A stretch of 64,000 nucleotides of DNA from Dermabacter vaginalis (GTDB taxonomy: Bacteria > Actinomycetota > Actinomycetes > Actinomycetales > Dermabacteraceae), in contig NZ_CP012117.1 in NCBI RefSeq assembly GCF_001678905.1, positions 868,001-932,000 on the forward strand, in the 5' to 3' direction. Under the pieces are notes generated by a model. The model was given only the letters and a program-made list of their open reading frames with translations. It did no database searches and was not told the DNA's origin. Both the position numbers and the translations under genes were made by a program. Positions 17,996 to 27,418 of this stretch are shown here, piece by piece (positions within the stretch are counted from its first letter, which is position 1; the number at the start of each line of letters is the position of its first letter).

Positions 17996-18460
17996 ATGCG
18001 CCTTCACATCGCTACCGATCATGCCGGTTTTGACCTCAAAAACCGGCTCATCACCATCTTTGAGGGCAAGGGCCACGAGGTCATCGACCACGGTGCGTTC
18101 GAGGTCGACCCGCTCGATGACTACCCGCCGTTTTGTTCGGACTGCGGCGAGGCCGTGGTCGCGGATCCGGGGAGCCTCGGCATCGTGATCGGCGGCTCGG
18201 GCAACGGCGAGCAGATCGCCGCAAACAAGGTCAAGGGCGTGCGCGCGGCCCTCGTGTGGAATGAGGCCACCGCGAAGCTTGCACGTGAGCACAACGACGC
18301 GAATGTGATCGCCGTTGGTGCGCGCCAGCACAGCGAGGAAGAACTCATTGGCCTCATCGAGACGTTCGTCAACGAGCCCTTCTCGGGCGACGAACGCCAC
18401 GTGCGGCGAATCGCCAAGATCGCCGAATACGAAAAGACGGGCACGTACGCCAAGCGCTAA
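17996..18460 (+). CDS. rpiB: Ribose-5-phosphate isomerase B
   Basis: Interconverts ribose-5-phosphate and ribulose-5-phosphate in the pentose phosphate pathway. At 154 residues it has the usual length. The N-terminal MRLHIATDHAGFDLK and the loop IGGSGNGEQIAANKVKGVRA match the actinobacterial subgroup, in which a glutamate (here E72) replaces the catalytic cysteine of E. coli RpiB. AREHNDANVIAVGAR (about 96-110) is the conserved substrate-binding segment. It is followed 17 nt later by the glycosylase gene. Confidence 0.95.
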   Translation: MRLHIATDHAGFDLKNRLITIFEGKGHEVIDHGAFEVDPLDDYPPFCSDCGEAVVADPGSLGIVIGGSGNGEQIAANKVKGVRAALVWNEATAKLAREHNDANVIAVGARQHSEEELIGLIETFVNEPFSGDERHVRRIAKIAEYEKTGTYAKR

Positions 18461-18477
18461 CGAAAGGGCGGTGAGTG

Positions 18478-19485
18478 ATGCCCGAGGGGCACACAATTCA
18501 CCGGCTCGCACGCGCGATGAACGCCGCATTCGGGAAAACCCGGGTGCGGCTTTCCTCACCGCAGGGCCGGTTCGAGCAAGGGGCCGCGGAGCTTGACGGT
18601 TGGGTCATGGTGCGCGCCGAGGCAGCGGGAAAGCACCTGTTCATGGGCTTTTCTCCGCACGGGGACACCGAACCGATTCGGTTCATTCATATCCATCTGG
18701 GGCTTTATGGCTCATGGACTTTCGCGGGTAGCGAGAGTTTCCACCGGGTGCACGCGATCGGGGCGCCTCGCAGGGAGCTTGAGGTGGGGTCCGACGGCAC
18801 CTGGGCCTCAATTGTGCCCGGCGTCAACGTCAGGCTCCGCATCCGCGGGGCAGAGGGACTTGCTGACCTGACCGGCCCCAACCAATGTCGTGTGATCGAC
18901 GTTGCCGAGCGCGAGGCGGTTCTCGAACGGCTTGGACCAGATCCCCTTCGCCGGGACGCCGATCCGCGTGAGTTTGTGCGACGCATTAAGAAATCACGCC
19001 AAAGCATCGGTCAGCTTCTCATGGATCAGCGCGTGTGTGCGGGCATCGGCAATATCTACCGTGCCGAGCTCCTGTTTCGCGCGCGGCTCGACCCTTACGT
19101 GCCCGGCAATGAGCTCACCGTGCCGCTGATTCAGGCCCTGTGGGAGGATCTGGTGCCGCTCATGGCCTACGGCGAGCGCACGGGCCGCATCGTCACGACT
19201 CAGCCCGAGCATCGAAAAATCCATCGCGAACTCAACGAACGCACGGTTCCCGTGTATCAAAACGGGGACGATGACCCCGCGAGTGTTCCGCGCGAGGAGT
19301 CGTTTTACGTGTATCACCGCCAGGGTTTCCCGTGTCGCGTGTGCGAAGCGAACATACGCGATGCCGACCTTGCCGGGCGCGCGCTCTACTGGTGCCCCCG
19401 CTGCCAAAAGCGTCGCGTGCGGAAAGCCGGCTGGACAGAGGCGAACAGCGCGGCGAGCTGGGCCTACACTCGGGAGGGTGAATGA
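18478..19485 (+). CDS. nei: Fpg/Nei-family DNA glycosylase (endonuclease VIII type)
   Basis: Base-excision repair glycosylase/AP lyase of 335 residues. The mature N terminus would be PEGHTIHRLA, with catalytic Pro2 and Glu3 as in Nei. The helix-two-turn-helix region is seen in LLMDQRVCAGIGNIYRAELL (about 180-200). The C-terminal zinc finger is CRVCEANIRDADLAGRALYW followed by CPRC, giving the four zinc cysteines. The ATG at 18478 is used because Pro must be residue 2; the preceding GTG would displace it. The stop lies 1 nt before the acetyltransferase start. Confidence 0.93.
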   Translation: MPEGHTIHRLARAMNAAFGKTRVRLSSPQGRFEQGAAELDGWVMVRAEAAGKHLFMGFSPHGDTEPIRFIHIHLGLYGSWTFAGSESFHRVHAIGAPRRELEVGSDGTWASIVPGVNVRLRIRGAEGLADLTGPNQCRVIDVAEREAVLERLGPDPLRRDADPREFVRRIKKSRQSIGQLLMDQRVCAGIGNIYRAELLFRARLDPYVPGNELTVPLIQALWEDLVPLMAYGERTGRIVTTQPEHRKIHRELNERTVPVYQNGDDDPASVPREESFYVYHRQGFPCRVCEANIRDADLAGRALYWCPRCQKRRVRKAGWTEANSAASWAYTREGE

Positions 19486-19486
19486 G

Positions 19487-19987
19487 ATGACACGACACCC
19501 CAAATACGAGATGCGGATCCTTGCCACGAGGCCCGACGGAGCCCAACTTAAAGCCTCCCACCTCAGTTTCATGGATCCCGAGATCGTGTACTCGCTGTGC
19601 ATGCTCCGCCAGGACGTGTTCATCATTGAGCAGGGGGTATCGAGCGAGCAAGAGCTCGACGGGCTCGACCGCGAGGATTCCACCATCACCGTGTGGTGGG
19701 AAAAAGACGGCGAGGTGATCGGTACGATCCGCGTGTTCCCCGGAGAGGGCTGCATGAGAATCGGCCGTCTCGCGTGCGCGAAGAGCGCCCGACGCGGCGG
19801 TTACGGCGGCGCCCTCATGGCCGCGGCGATCGACCTGTGTAAGGAACGCGAGAGCACCCAGAAAATCGTGATCCACGGGCAGTCCTACCTCAAAGATTGG
19901 TACGAATCGCTCGGTTACGTGACCGTGAGCGACGAGTTCGACGAGGCCGGGATCGCGCATTACACGATGGAGTACCACCACCCGTAG
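19487..19987 (+). CDS. GNAT-family N-acetyltransferase, ElaA type
   Basis: A 166-residue acetyltransferase of the ElaA group. The early segment YSLCMLRQDVFIIEQ (about 36-50) is typical of ElaA. The acetyl-CoA-binding motif A is IGRLACAKSARRGGYGGALM (about 87-106), followed by the late motif YLKDWYESLGYVTV. The substrate is unknown. The start ATG is preceded by GGGAGGG 8 nt upstream, and the gene follows nei almost directly, so the two are probably cotranscribed. Confidence 0.88.
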   Translation: MTRHPKYEMRILATRPDGAQLKASHLSFMDPEIVYSLCMLRQDVFIIEQGVSSEQELDGLDREDSTITVWWEKDGEVIGTIRVFPGEGCMRIGRLACAKSARRGGYGGALMAAAIDLCKERESTQKIVIHGQSYLKDWYESLGYVTVSDEFDEAGIAHYTMEYHHP

Positions 19988-20008
19988 ATGTTTCCAGGAG
20001 GAGCGACG

Positions 20009-20977
20009 ATGAGCACCAATGTGTCTGCCGCGCGCGCGGCCGGCGAAGAGAACGTCCAGCCACCAGCCACCCTTACGCTCCACCGGGCGAGCGCCGAGCC
20101 GTGGGCACTCGCGATTCACGGCGGTGCCGGCGGTCGCATCCTCGAGCTCGGCGAACAGGCCGACTACGAGAGCGGTATGCGCGAGGCGCACGCGGCAGGC
20201 GAATCGATTCTCGCCGCTGGCAGGAGCGCACTCGAGGCGTGCTGCGCTGCTGTGCAATCGCTCGAGGAGAACCCCCTGTTCAACGCGGGTCGTGGTGCGG
20301 CGCTCGCGAAAGACGGGCGCGCCGAACTCGATGCCTCGGTCATGGACGGGGCTAGCGGCCTCGCCGGCGCGGTTCTCGCGAGTCGGCATGCCAAGAGCCC
20401 CGTGCGTGCGGCGCGCGCCGTCATGGAACGCACCGACCACGTGATGATCGTCGATCCGCCCGCCGACCTTGTGCGTGACTGGGACCTCGAGGTTGCGGAC
20501 CGCGCGTGGTTTGTGACCGAGCGGCGCCTCGCACAGCTGCGACGGCTGCTCGACAAGAAAGAGAGCGGCCCAAGGCACGGCACCGTCGGAGCCGTGGCCC
20601 TTGATACGAACGGCCACCTCGCCGCCGCCACCTCGACGGGAGGAATCAGCGCGCAGGATGTGGGCCGCATCGGGGACACTCCCGTGATCGGGGCCGGCAC
20701 GTACGCGCGCGACGGACTCGCGGCACTGTCATGCACGGGGGAGGGCGAGGCCTTCCTCCGCGGCGTTGTGGCCTACGACGTTGCCGCGCGCATGAGGTAT
20801 GCGACCTGCGACCTTCCCACCGCCGTCGCGGCCACCATCGAGGAGACCCTCACCGAGAAGGGCTCGAGCGGCGGCCTCATCGCAGTGCTGCCCACCGGGG
20901 AAATGGTCATCGCTTATAACTCGCCCATGATGTTTTCGGCGTACCGCGACGGGGCCGAGGTGTGCGTCCACCTCTAG
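20009..20977 (+). CDS. iaaA: Isoaspartyl peptidase/L-asparaginase (Ntn hydrolase)
   Basis: A 322-residue autoprocessing Ntn hydrolase that removes isoaspartyl residues from peptides or hydrolyses asparagine. AIHGGAGGRI (about 33-42), NPLFNAGRGAAL (about 90-101) and MDGASGLAGAV mark the alpha subunit. The predicted cleavage and catalytic threonine is T192 in the HGTVGAVAL motif. STGGISAQDVGRIGDTPVIG follows in the beta subunit. The ATG at 20009 has CAGGAGGA upstream. It is the last gene of the forward cluster and is followed by a hairpin. Confidence 0.92.
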   Translation: MSTNVSAARAAGEENVQPPATLTLHRASAEPWALAIHGGAGGRILELGEQADYESGMREAHAAGESILAAGRSALEACCAAVQSLEENPLFNAGRGAALAKDGRAELDASVMDGASGLAGAVLASRHAKSPVRAARAVMERTDHVMIVDPPADLVRDWDLEVADRAWFVTERRLAQLRRLLDKKESGPRHGTVGAVALDTNGHLAAATSTGGISAQDVGRIGDTPVIGAGTYARDGLAALSCTGEGEAFLRGVVAYDVAARMRYATCDLPTAVAATIEETLTEKGSSGGLIAVLPTGEMVIAYNSPMMFSAYRDGAEVCVHL

Positions 20978-21014
20978 TCAAGAGTCTCGCCCTTCGTCGC
21001 ACACCTTAAACGGT

Positions 21015-21058
21015 GAGGGTGCAGAAAACGACGCGATGTGCCCGTTTTCTGCATCCTC
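21015..21058. terminator. Hairpin between convergent iaaA and the GH10-like gene
   Basis: A 16-bp stem (21015-21030 with 21043-21058, one G-T) with a 12-nt loop. No T-run is visible. Its position between two convergent stops suggests bidirectional termination. Confidence 0.65.
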
Positions 21059-21073
21059 AACCAGTGATTCCGT

Positions 21074-22654
21074 CTAGCGCGCGCGAGTGGCCTTCGACGG
21101 CGCGGATTCATTCCACAGGCGGTCGAGCGCCGTCACGACGATCCACTCACCGCCCGCGACCCCCTCAACGTGAACGCTCTGGCGCACGACTTGCTCATCG
21201 GCGCGCACACACGCGAGAAGGTTGCGGCCATCTGCGAGTTCGGCGGGATCGAATCGCGCACCCGAGACCCGGTAGATCGCGAAACTCGTCGCCTCAGAAT
21301 GAGGGTGGCGATTGAACTCGACCACGGCGTTGCCGCGCGAGCAGCGCACCTTGAGGCCGTTTGGCGTGCGCGGCGCGGCCCCGCCCATGTGAGCGATGAC
21401 AGGCACGATCGCGGGATGTGTGTAGTGGCGGCGAACAACCTCGCCCATCGCACCGTCTCGCTCATCCCGCACTGACTTCGCCGAGAAGTACACATCGCCC
21501 TCGACACGCGGGTAGTCTCGATTGAAGTCGAGGTGGCGTGCCATCTCTTCCGGATCCTCGATTGCGCCCGAGGCCTGCTTGTACATCGCTTGGCCGATGT
21601 AGAGTGCGACATCGGTGCCTTCGACGACATCGTTCCACCAGGGAACGAGCGCCGCGTAGTCGGCGACCTCAAGCCCGATCGGCCAGTAGATCTGAGGATT
21701 GATGTAGTCGACGAGGCCATCCTTGACCCACGCGCGCGAATCCGCGCAAATGATCTCGTAGCTCTCCGACCCGCTCGTGGCAGAACCGGCGGGATCGCTC
21801 GTGTCGTTGCGCCAAATGCCGAACGGGCTGATACCGAACTTCACCCACGGCTTGCACGAGCGGATCCTCTCTCGCATCTCGCGGATAAAGATCGTGATGT
21901 TCTCACGGCGCCAGTCATCACGCGAGGACGTGCCATCCGAGTAGCGCTCATAGGTCGCCTGGTCCGGGTAGTCCTTGCCTTCAACCTTGTACGGATAGAA
22001 GTAGTCGTCGAAGTGGACCGCATCGATGTCGTAGTGCTCGACCGAGTGCATGATCGCGCGTAGCGAGTGCTCGCGAACCTCTGGGATGCCCGGATCGAAA
22101 TAGGTCTTCGTGCCGTACGCCCATGCCCACTCCTCGTTCACGAGCGCTGGATGGTCGGGGACGAGGTGGTCGACGGATTCGGTCATCGACACCCGGAAGG
22201 GGTTGTACCACGCGTGGAATTCGAGGTTGCGCTTGTGGGCCTCCTCGATCTGGAATGCGAGGGGATCAAATCCCGGGTCCTTGCCCTGTTCGCCCGTGAG
22301 GAACTGCGACCACGGTTCATACGGCGAGGGCCAGAAGGCATCGGCAGCCGGGCGAATTTGCGAAATCACCGCGTTGAGGTTGAGTTCTTTCGCCAGGTCA
22401 AGCCAGGCGAGGAATTCCGCTTTGGAGTCCTCGACGCTGAGGCCGGTGCGGCTCGGGTAGTCGATATTGTCGGTGGAGGCGATCCACATCGCGCGAAACT
22501 CGCGTGCGCGTGGGGCCACGGCTGCGTCGGAGGCGCTCGGCTCCTGCGGTGAAGGCGATGCGACGGCCGGGACCGCACCGATCGCGACGGCGAAGGCGCC
22601 CGCGCTGGCGGCGCCGGAGAGGGTCACGAATGAACGGCGTGAAAGATGAGTCAT
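21074..22654 (-). CDS. Secreted GH10-like glycosidase (DigH/YddW family)
   Basis: A 526-residue protein with a twin-arginine signal (SRRSFVTLSGAASAGAFAVA) ending near VPAVASP at about residue 33. The catalytic barrel of the GHL10/DUF187 family follows: REFRAMWIASTDNIDYPSR (about 52-70), NAVISQIRPAADAFWPS, DAVHFDDYFYPYKV and KFGISPFGIWRN. E. coli DigH (YddW) of this family cleaves denuded peptidoglycan glycan strands. A C-terminal fibronectin-like segment is likely from about 430. The ATG at 22654 has GAGGAGA upstream. It is the last gene of the peptidoglycan-sugar operon, which supports an extracellular role in releasing muropeptide sugars. Confidence 0.88.
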   Translation of the reverse strand: MTHLSRRSFVTLSGAASAGAFAVAIGAVPAVASPSPQEPSASDAAVAPRAREFRAMWIASTDNIDYPSRTGLSVEDSKAEFLAWLDLAKELNLNAVISQIRPAADAFWPSPYEPWSQFLTGEQGKDPGFDPLAFQIEEAHKRNLEFHAWYNPFRVSMTESVDHLVPDHPALVNEEWAWAYGTKTYFDPGIPEVREHSLRAIMHSVEHYDIDAVHFDDYFYPYKVEGKDYPDQATYERYSDGTSSRDDWRRENITIFIREMRERIRSCKPWVKFGISPFGIWRNDTSDPAGSATSGSESYEIICADSRAWVKDGLVDYINPQIYWPIGLEVADYAALVPWWNDVVEGTDVALYIGQAMYKQASGAIEDPEEMARHLDFNRDYPRVEGDVYFSAKSVRDERDGAMGEVVRRHYTHPAIVPVIAHMGGAAPRTPNGLKVRCSRGNAVVEFNRHPHSEATSFAIYRVSGARFDPAELADGRNLLACVRADEQVVRQSVHVEGVAGGEWIVVTALDRLWNESAPSKATRAR

Positions 22655-22776
22655 GAAGGTCTCCTCGTTGAGATGCTCGTGACGGTGGAGAAACGACGTT
22701 AAGTGCCGAATGCGGGCCCTGACCTGCAGTATTCCCCACCCTGAAAGTGGAAGGGATGAAGCGCCGGTGGTGTGGG

Positions 22777-23688
22777 TTACCGCCTCCTCGCCGAAACCGC
22801 GGAATAGGTGCGCGCGAGCGCCTCGTGAGCCTCGTCCATGCGCGTTTGCGCGATGGCGACAAAGAGGAAATCTACGACGGTGAGCTGCGCAATCCTTGAA
22901 GCCGTCGCCCCTGAGCGAAGCTCCGACTCGTGGGCGTGGGTGAGCAGAGTGATATCCGCAAGGCGGGCGATCTCGCTCGACGGTGCATTCGTCATCGCGA
23001 TCGTCGCCGCCCCCGCATCCTGCGCAATCGCAAGAGAATCGAGAATGTCCAGCGTTTCGCCGGAGTGCGAAATCCCGACCGCGACATCGCCGTCGCCCAT
23101 GAGCGACGCCGCAGGCAGGGCCTGGTGGGCATCCACATAGCTTGTGGCGCGCATACCGATGCGGGCGAGCTTTTGTTCGAGGTCCATCGCCGCAAACGCC
23201 GAGGCTCCCACACCGAACGTGACCACCTGGCGGGCTTTCGTGCACAGCGTCCGCGCACGCTCGAGTTCGCTGATGCTCACGGCATCGGCGGTATCGGCAA
23301 CCGCGCGCGAATCGGCAAACGCCACTTTCTTGACGACGGCTTCGAGTGAATCCTGCGGATCGATATCGGCAGCAAGCGTGCTCGCGGCATGCTCATCGCC
23401 CCCCGCAATCGTCGTCGCCCGCCCGCGTGAAAACGCCAGGTCTTCACGGAACGCGGCCCTCAACTCCCTAAAGCCGCTGAAGCCGAGGCTCGTGGCGAGC
23501 CGAACGATGCTCGCCGGCGACGTGCGAGAGGCCGCGGCAATCTCGGCGATCGGCTGGGTGAGGGCCTCATCGGGATGATCCAGAAGGTAGCGGCTCGCGC
23601 GCGCGAGCGTACGCGACTCGCTCGTCGCGGCATCCTCGAGAGCATCGAGGACGCGTGCCGGTGGGCGCTGGGAGCCTTCGCTTGTCAT
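22777..23688 (-). CDS. murR: MurR/RpiR-family transcriptional regulator
   Basis: A 303-residue regulator with an N-terminal RpiR helix-turn-helix (PIAEIAAASRTSPASIVRLA, about 45-64, then LGFSGFRELRAAF) and a C-terminal SIS sugar-phosphate-binding domain (about 145-275, with FGVGASAFAAMDLEQKLARI and VGISHSGETLDILD). In E. coli MurR senses MurNAc-6-phosphate, the substrate of MurQ; the same ligand is likely here because the gene directly follows murQ. It probably controls this operon through the TGAAA-N5-TTTCA site upstream of the first gene. The gap to the downstream gene (22655-22776) holds only a short CCAC/GTGG hairpin. Confidence 0.92.
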   Translation of the reverse strand: MTSEGSQRPPARVLDALEDAATSESRTLARASRYLLDHPDEALTQPIAEIAAASRTSPASIVRLATSLGFSGFRELRAAFREDLAFSRGRATTIAGGDEHAASTLAADIDPQDSLEAVVKKVAFADSRAVADTADAVSISELERARTLCTKARQVVTFGVGASAFAAMDLEQKLARIGMRATSYVDAHQALPAASLMGDGDVAVGISHSGETLDILDSLAIAQDAGAATIAMTNAPSSEIARLADITLLTHAHESELRSGATASRIAQLTVVDFLFVAIAQTRMDEAHEALARTYSAVSARRR

Positions 23689-23698
23689 GGTGGGGTGC

Positions 23699-24697
23699 CT
23701 ATCGTTCCTCGGCGGCCGTCGGAGAGCTCACGCGGGCGCGCAAGGCTTCGCTTGCCGAACGAATCCCCGAGGCGTCCCCCGGGCGCTTGGCAGAAGGCGG
23801 GAACTGCGCGAGAGTCTCGAGGGCCTCCGGGGCCTGCTCGAGCGGAGCACCGGCAAGCACGAGGACAAGAGCGGCACGCAGATTGTGGCCCGTTGCCTCG
23901 AGCGCCGCACGCGCCTCCTCTTCGCTCACGCCGGTTGCCTCACGCACGATCCTCACGGTACGAGCGACGAGCTTCTCGTTAGTGGCCCGCACGTCAATCA
24001 TGAGATTCTCGAACGTCTTGCCGAGACGCACCATCACCGACGTCGACAGGGCGTTGAGGAGCACCTTTTGCGCGGTCGCAGCTTTCATGCGGGTCGACCC
24101 CGTGACAACCTCGGGGCCAGTGTTCACGAGAAGCGGGACATCGGCAAGCGCCGCGAGCGGTGCGTTCGGGTTTGCGCTCACGAGCGCCGTTGCGAGCCCG
24201 CGCTCGCGGGCAGCCGCAAGCGCACCCTTCACGTACGGGGTTCGGCCACTCGCGGCAAGCCCCACGATGACGTCGTGCTCACCCGCGTGGTCCGCAACCA
24301 CACTCGCGCCAAGCTCTTCGCTATCTTCGGCGCCCTCGACAGCTTTCATCATTGCCCCATCGCCGCCGGCCAGATGCGCGACGAACATATCGGAGCCTGC
24401 GTTGTAGGTGGGAAGGAGCTCGACCGCGTCAAGAACACCGAGACGACCCGAGGTCCCTGCTCCCACGTAGTGCACGCGGCCCCCATTCGTGAGGGCGTCC
24501 ACGCAGAGGTCGGTCAAACGCGCGATCTCGTGCGTCAGCGCTTGCACGGCCGCGACGACCGTGGCATCTTCCGCGAGGATGCGCTCGACGACCTGTGCGG
24601 ATGCGAGCGTGTCGATATCGCGAGAGCGGGGATTGCGCTCCTCGGTGGGCGAATGCACTTGGACAAGCGGCGTGAGCGGGCCATGTGAATCAGTCAC
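23699..24697 (-). CDS. murQ: N-acetylmuramic acid 6-phosphate etherase
   Basis: Cleaves the lactyl ether of MurNAc-6-P to give GlcNAc-6-P and D-lactate. It has 332 residues with a SIS fold: VHYVGAGTSGRLGVLDAVEL (about 69-88), AGGDGAMMKAVEGAEDSEEL (about 104-123), then TGSTRMKAATAQKVLLNALS and MIDVRATNEKL. The start is GTG at 24697 with GGAGG upstream, overlapping the end of anmK by 8 nt. Upstream in-frame codons are rejected because they run inside anmK. It sits between anmK and murR. Confidence 0.95.
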   Translation of the reverse strand: MTDSHGPLTPLVQVHSPTEERNPRSRDIDTLASAQVVERILAEDATVVAAVQALTHEIARLTDLCVDALTNGGRVHYVGAGTSGRLGVLDAVELLPTYNAGSDMFVAHLAGGDGAMMKAVEGAEDSEELGASVVADHAGEHDVIVGLAASGRTPYVKGALAAARERGLATALVSANPNAPLAALADVPLLVNTGPEVVTGSTRMKAATAQKVLLNALSTSVMVRLGKTFENLMIDVRATNEKLVARTVRIVREATGVSEEEARAALEATGHNLRAALVLVLAGAPLEQAPEALETLAQFPPSAKRPGDASGIRSASEALRARVSSPTAAEER

Positions 24698-25913
24698 GGG
24701 AATCCTCCACGAGAAGTTGGCGGGGTGTGGTTGTCGATATCGGGACGGTGCGCAGGGCGTGCGGCGGGGTGAGTTGACCGAGCACAGCGGGCTCTTTCGC
24801 GCCGGTGGCATCGATCAGCGCACCGGGCAGGCCGTGCGCAGAGTAGTAGCCGATCAGGGCCATGAGGAACGCTTCTTTGATGTCGGGGTCGAGGCCGCCA
24901 AGCGGACCTGTCGTCACCGTGCATGCAGGTAGGAGGGCTTCGATGCGGGCCATGAGGGTCGGGTTGTGGGCGCCGCCGCCGGTCACGTGAAGGCGAGTGC
25001 GAGGCTCGTGCCCCAGTTCGGCCTTGAGCGCATCGGCGAGAGTGCGGGCAGTGAGTTCCGTGAGCGTCGCGAGCAGATCCTCTGTGCTGAGCGCGTCCAG
25101 GTCGATGCCCGCCTCGTGGGCGCGGGCGGCGAGCCACGCCGGCGAAAAGTACTCCCTGCCCGTGGATTTTGGAAAGGGAAGTGCGAAGTAAGGGTCGGCG
25201 AGCAGCGCTGAAAGAAGCGTGTCGTCCACGCGTCCGGCGGCGGCTCGGGCGCCATCCGTATCGCACGCCGTTCCCGTGCGAAGGGCGGAGGCCGCGTCGA
25301 TGAGCCCGTTACCGGGGCCCGTGTCGCCCGCGCGCACGAGCGGGGGAGCGGTTGGTCCGACGGCTGCCGGGGTGCACAGCGTCGCATTGGCTATCCCACC
25401 GATGTTCACCGCGCATCCGCCATCGGGGCCGAGCAGGAGTTGGTCGAGGAGTGGGGCGAGTGGCGCGCCGGTCCCGCCACGGGCGATGTCGGCGCTGCGA
25501 ACGGTGCTCAGCGCCGCAATCCCGGTGGCGGCGTGGATACGGGAGGCATCCCCAATGGCGAGGGTCGCGAGGGTGCGCCCGCCCTCGACGTTGTGAAAGA
25601 GCGTTTGCCCGGGCGAGACGACAAGATCGAGTGGTGTGTCGTCCCCGAGGTCGCGGGCATCGTCGAGCACGCGTGTGACGACGTCAGCGAGGAACTCGCC
25701 GACGTGCGCATCGAGCAGTGTGAGCTCCGCGAGCGAGGGAACACTCGCGCTGGTCACGGCCTCGAGGACGCGGCCGCGAAGCGCTTCGGGCCACGGGTGC
25801 TCGCCCGAACTTTCGATACGCGCGCGAAGCACGTCGCCTTCGCGGGAGAAATCGACGAGGGCGAAGTCGGCCGAATCAACCGACGTGCCCGTCATGAGAC
25901 CGAGGATCCTCAT
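24690..25913 (-). CDS. anmK: Anhydro-N-acetylmuramic acid kinase
   Basis: Opens the 1,6-anhydro ring of anhMurNAc and phosphorylates it to MurNAc-6-P. It has 407 residues of the ASKHA fold: MRILGLMTGTSVDSADFALV at the N terminus, NIGGIANAT, DTGPGNGLIDA and VTGGGAHNPTLMARIEALLP. It overlaps nagZ upstream by ATGA and murQ downstream by 8 nt, so all three are translationally coupled. The order NagZ-AnmK-MurQ follows the order of the reactions. Confidence 0.95.
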   Translation of the reverse strand: MRILGLMTGTSVDSADFALVDFSREGDVLRARIESSGEHPWPEALRGRVLEAVTSASVPSLAELTLLDAHVGEFLADVVTRVLDDARDLGDDTPLDLVVSPGQTLFHNVEGGRTLATLAIGDASRIHAATGIAALSTVRSADIARGGTGAPLAPLLDQLLLGPDGGCAVNIGGIANATLCTPAAVGPTAPPLVRAGDTGPGNGLIDAASALRTGTACDTDGARAAAGRVDDTLLSALLADPYFALPFPKSTGREYFSPAWLAARAHEAGIDLDALSTEDLLATLTELTARTLADALKAELGHEPRTRLHVTGGGAHNPTLMARIEALLPACTVTTGPLGGLDPDIKEAFLMALIGYYSAHGLPGALIDATGAKEPAVLGQLTPPHALRTVPISTTTPRQLLVEDSRD

Positions 25914-27409
25914 CGTGCGACCTCTCCCAGAGCGAGATCGGCTGCGGCGTTCATGACGCCCCGGCTCGCGCCATAGGTGAGAAGAACGGCTGCGGGCGAT
26001 GAGAGCGTGTGGGGGAGCGGTGCCGTTTCCGGAACTCCCGTGTGAAGGACGAGCAGGCGCGAGCCCAACTCGTGTGCGTGAGCGGCGGCCTGTTCGAGAC
26101 GAGCCGTTTCCGCGTCACTCGCCGAGCCAAGCCGCGTGAGCACGAACGTCACCTGCGGGCTTTCGTAGCCCGGCGGCGGGTCTGCGGGCAGAAGACGAAT
26201 ACCTCGATGCTCGAGTACCGGCGCGAGGAAGGTGCGCCCTTTACCTGCCGCGTAATCGTGCGCGAAACGCGCATCGACGATGGCGGCGGTCGAAACGTGG
26301 CGCGCAACAGGCGACGATCCGCGTGCCCACCGCACCGCACGTCGAGAGGCACGCTCACCACCTGCCTCGAGATGAGCCTCCGCACTCTCGAGCGCCTGCA
26401 CGGTGCATTCCGACGCAGTTGTGCGGCCCGCGAGTGTCGCGCGCACGCGCTCAGCGCGCGAGCGCAGCTCATCGCGATTAAGCCTCCCCGAACGAAGGGC
26501 CTCAGCGATTGCGTCGTGGGCCTCCACAAGCATGTTTTCGCCATCGCGGCGGATCGACGTCCCAAGACACAGCAGGTGCGCGCCCGCGTCGAGCGCCCGC
26601 ACGGCCGCCTCCGCGTAGCACACCGATGCGGTCATCGCCCCCATGTCGAGAGCATCGGTCACAACGAGCGCATCGGGATTGGTCTGCGCAGCGAGAGCAT
26701 ACGACCACGGGGCAATCGTCGCGGGCCCATCCCCGAGAGACGGCACACGTATGTGGGCTGTCATGACGGCATCGGGCGCGCTGCCGAGCGCGCGGAAGGC
26801 CGCGACATGCTGGGCGAGGGCGTCCTCGCGCGACAGGGCAACCGTCGGAAGACCCACGTGCGAATCAACCGCCGTGTCCCCGTGCCCGGGAAAATGCTTC
26901 GCACAGCTCAGCACTCCCGCGCGCGAAAGGCCCTCGCAGACCGCCCGCGCATGCCGCGCGACCCGCTCCGGCGCCGTGCCGAAACTGCGCGCACCGATCA
27001 CGGGATTGGAAGGGTTCGTGTTGACATCTGCGACGGGGGCGAAATTCATGTTCACGCCAATCGCGGCGAGAACCCGCCCGATGGCCTCGCCGTACTCGCG
27101 CGAAAGCTCGGGATCGTCGATGTCCCCGAAACCACGCGCTGCGGGGAACGCGCCGCCGCGCGCCGCATAGAGGCGAGTGACGTCGCCGCCCTCTTCGTCG
27201 ATCGTGACGACCGGCTCGGTGCGACTCGCCTCACGCACCTGGGCGATGAGCCTTTGGGCCTCGCGCGCATTCGGCGTGTTGTACCCGAACAGGCACACAC
27301 CGCCGAGTCCGGCTTCGAGCGCCTGCGCGAGCCACGGCGGGACGTCAGTGCCGGGAAAAGACGCGAGAAGCGGTGCGAGAGCATCGGCATCAAAACGAGA
27401 CTGGGACAT
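25910..27409 (-). CDS. nagZ: GH3 beta-N-acetylhexosaminidase NagZ with C-terminal domain
   Basis: Removes GlcNAc from GlcNAc-anhMurNAc or related muropeptides. It has 499 residues and no signal peptide, so it acts in the cytoplasm. The GH3 barrel shows VVTIDEEGGDVTRL (67-80), the NagZ motif KHFPGHGDTAVDSH (171-184, with Asp182 and His184 as the acid/base dyad) and nucleophile Asp250 in VVTDALDMGAM. Residues about 350-499 form an extra C-terminal domain absent from the single-domain E. coli enzyme (341 residues). The ATG at 27409 is preferred over GTG at 27415 because AGAAGGTGA serves it. It begins 9 nt after the permease stop. Confidence 0.93.
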   Translation of the reverse strand: MSQSRFDADALAPLLASFPGTDVPPWLAQALEAGLGGVCLFGYNTPNAREAQRLIAQVREASRTEPVVTIDEEGGDVTRLYAARGGAFPAARGFGDIDDPELSREYGEAIGRVLAAIGVNMNFAPVADVNTNPSNPVIGARSFGTAPERVARHARAVCEGLSRAGVLSCAKHFPGHGDTAVDSHVGLPTVALSREDALAQHVAAFRALGSAPDAVMTAHIRVPSLGDGPATIAPWSYALAAQTNPDALVVTDALDMGAMTASVCYAEAAVRALDAGAHLLCLGTSIRRDGENMLVEAHDAIAEALRSGRLNRDELRSRAERVRATLAGRTTASECTVQALESAEAHLEAGGERASRRAVRWARGSSPVARHVSTAAIVDARFAHDYAAGKGRTFLAPVLEHRGIRLLPADPPPGYESPQVTFVLTRLGSASDAETARLEQAAAHAHELGSRLLVLHTGVPETAPLPHTLSSPAAVLLTYGASRGVMNAAADLALGEVAR

Positions 27410-27418
27410 GGTCACCTT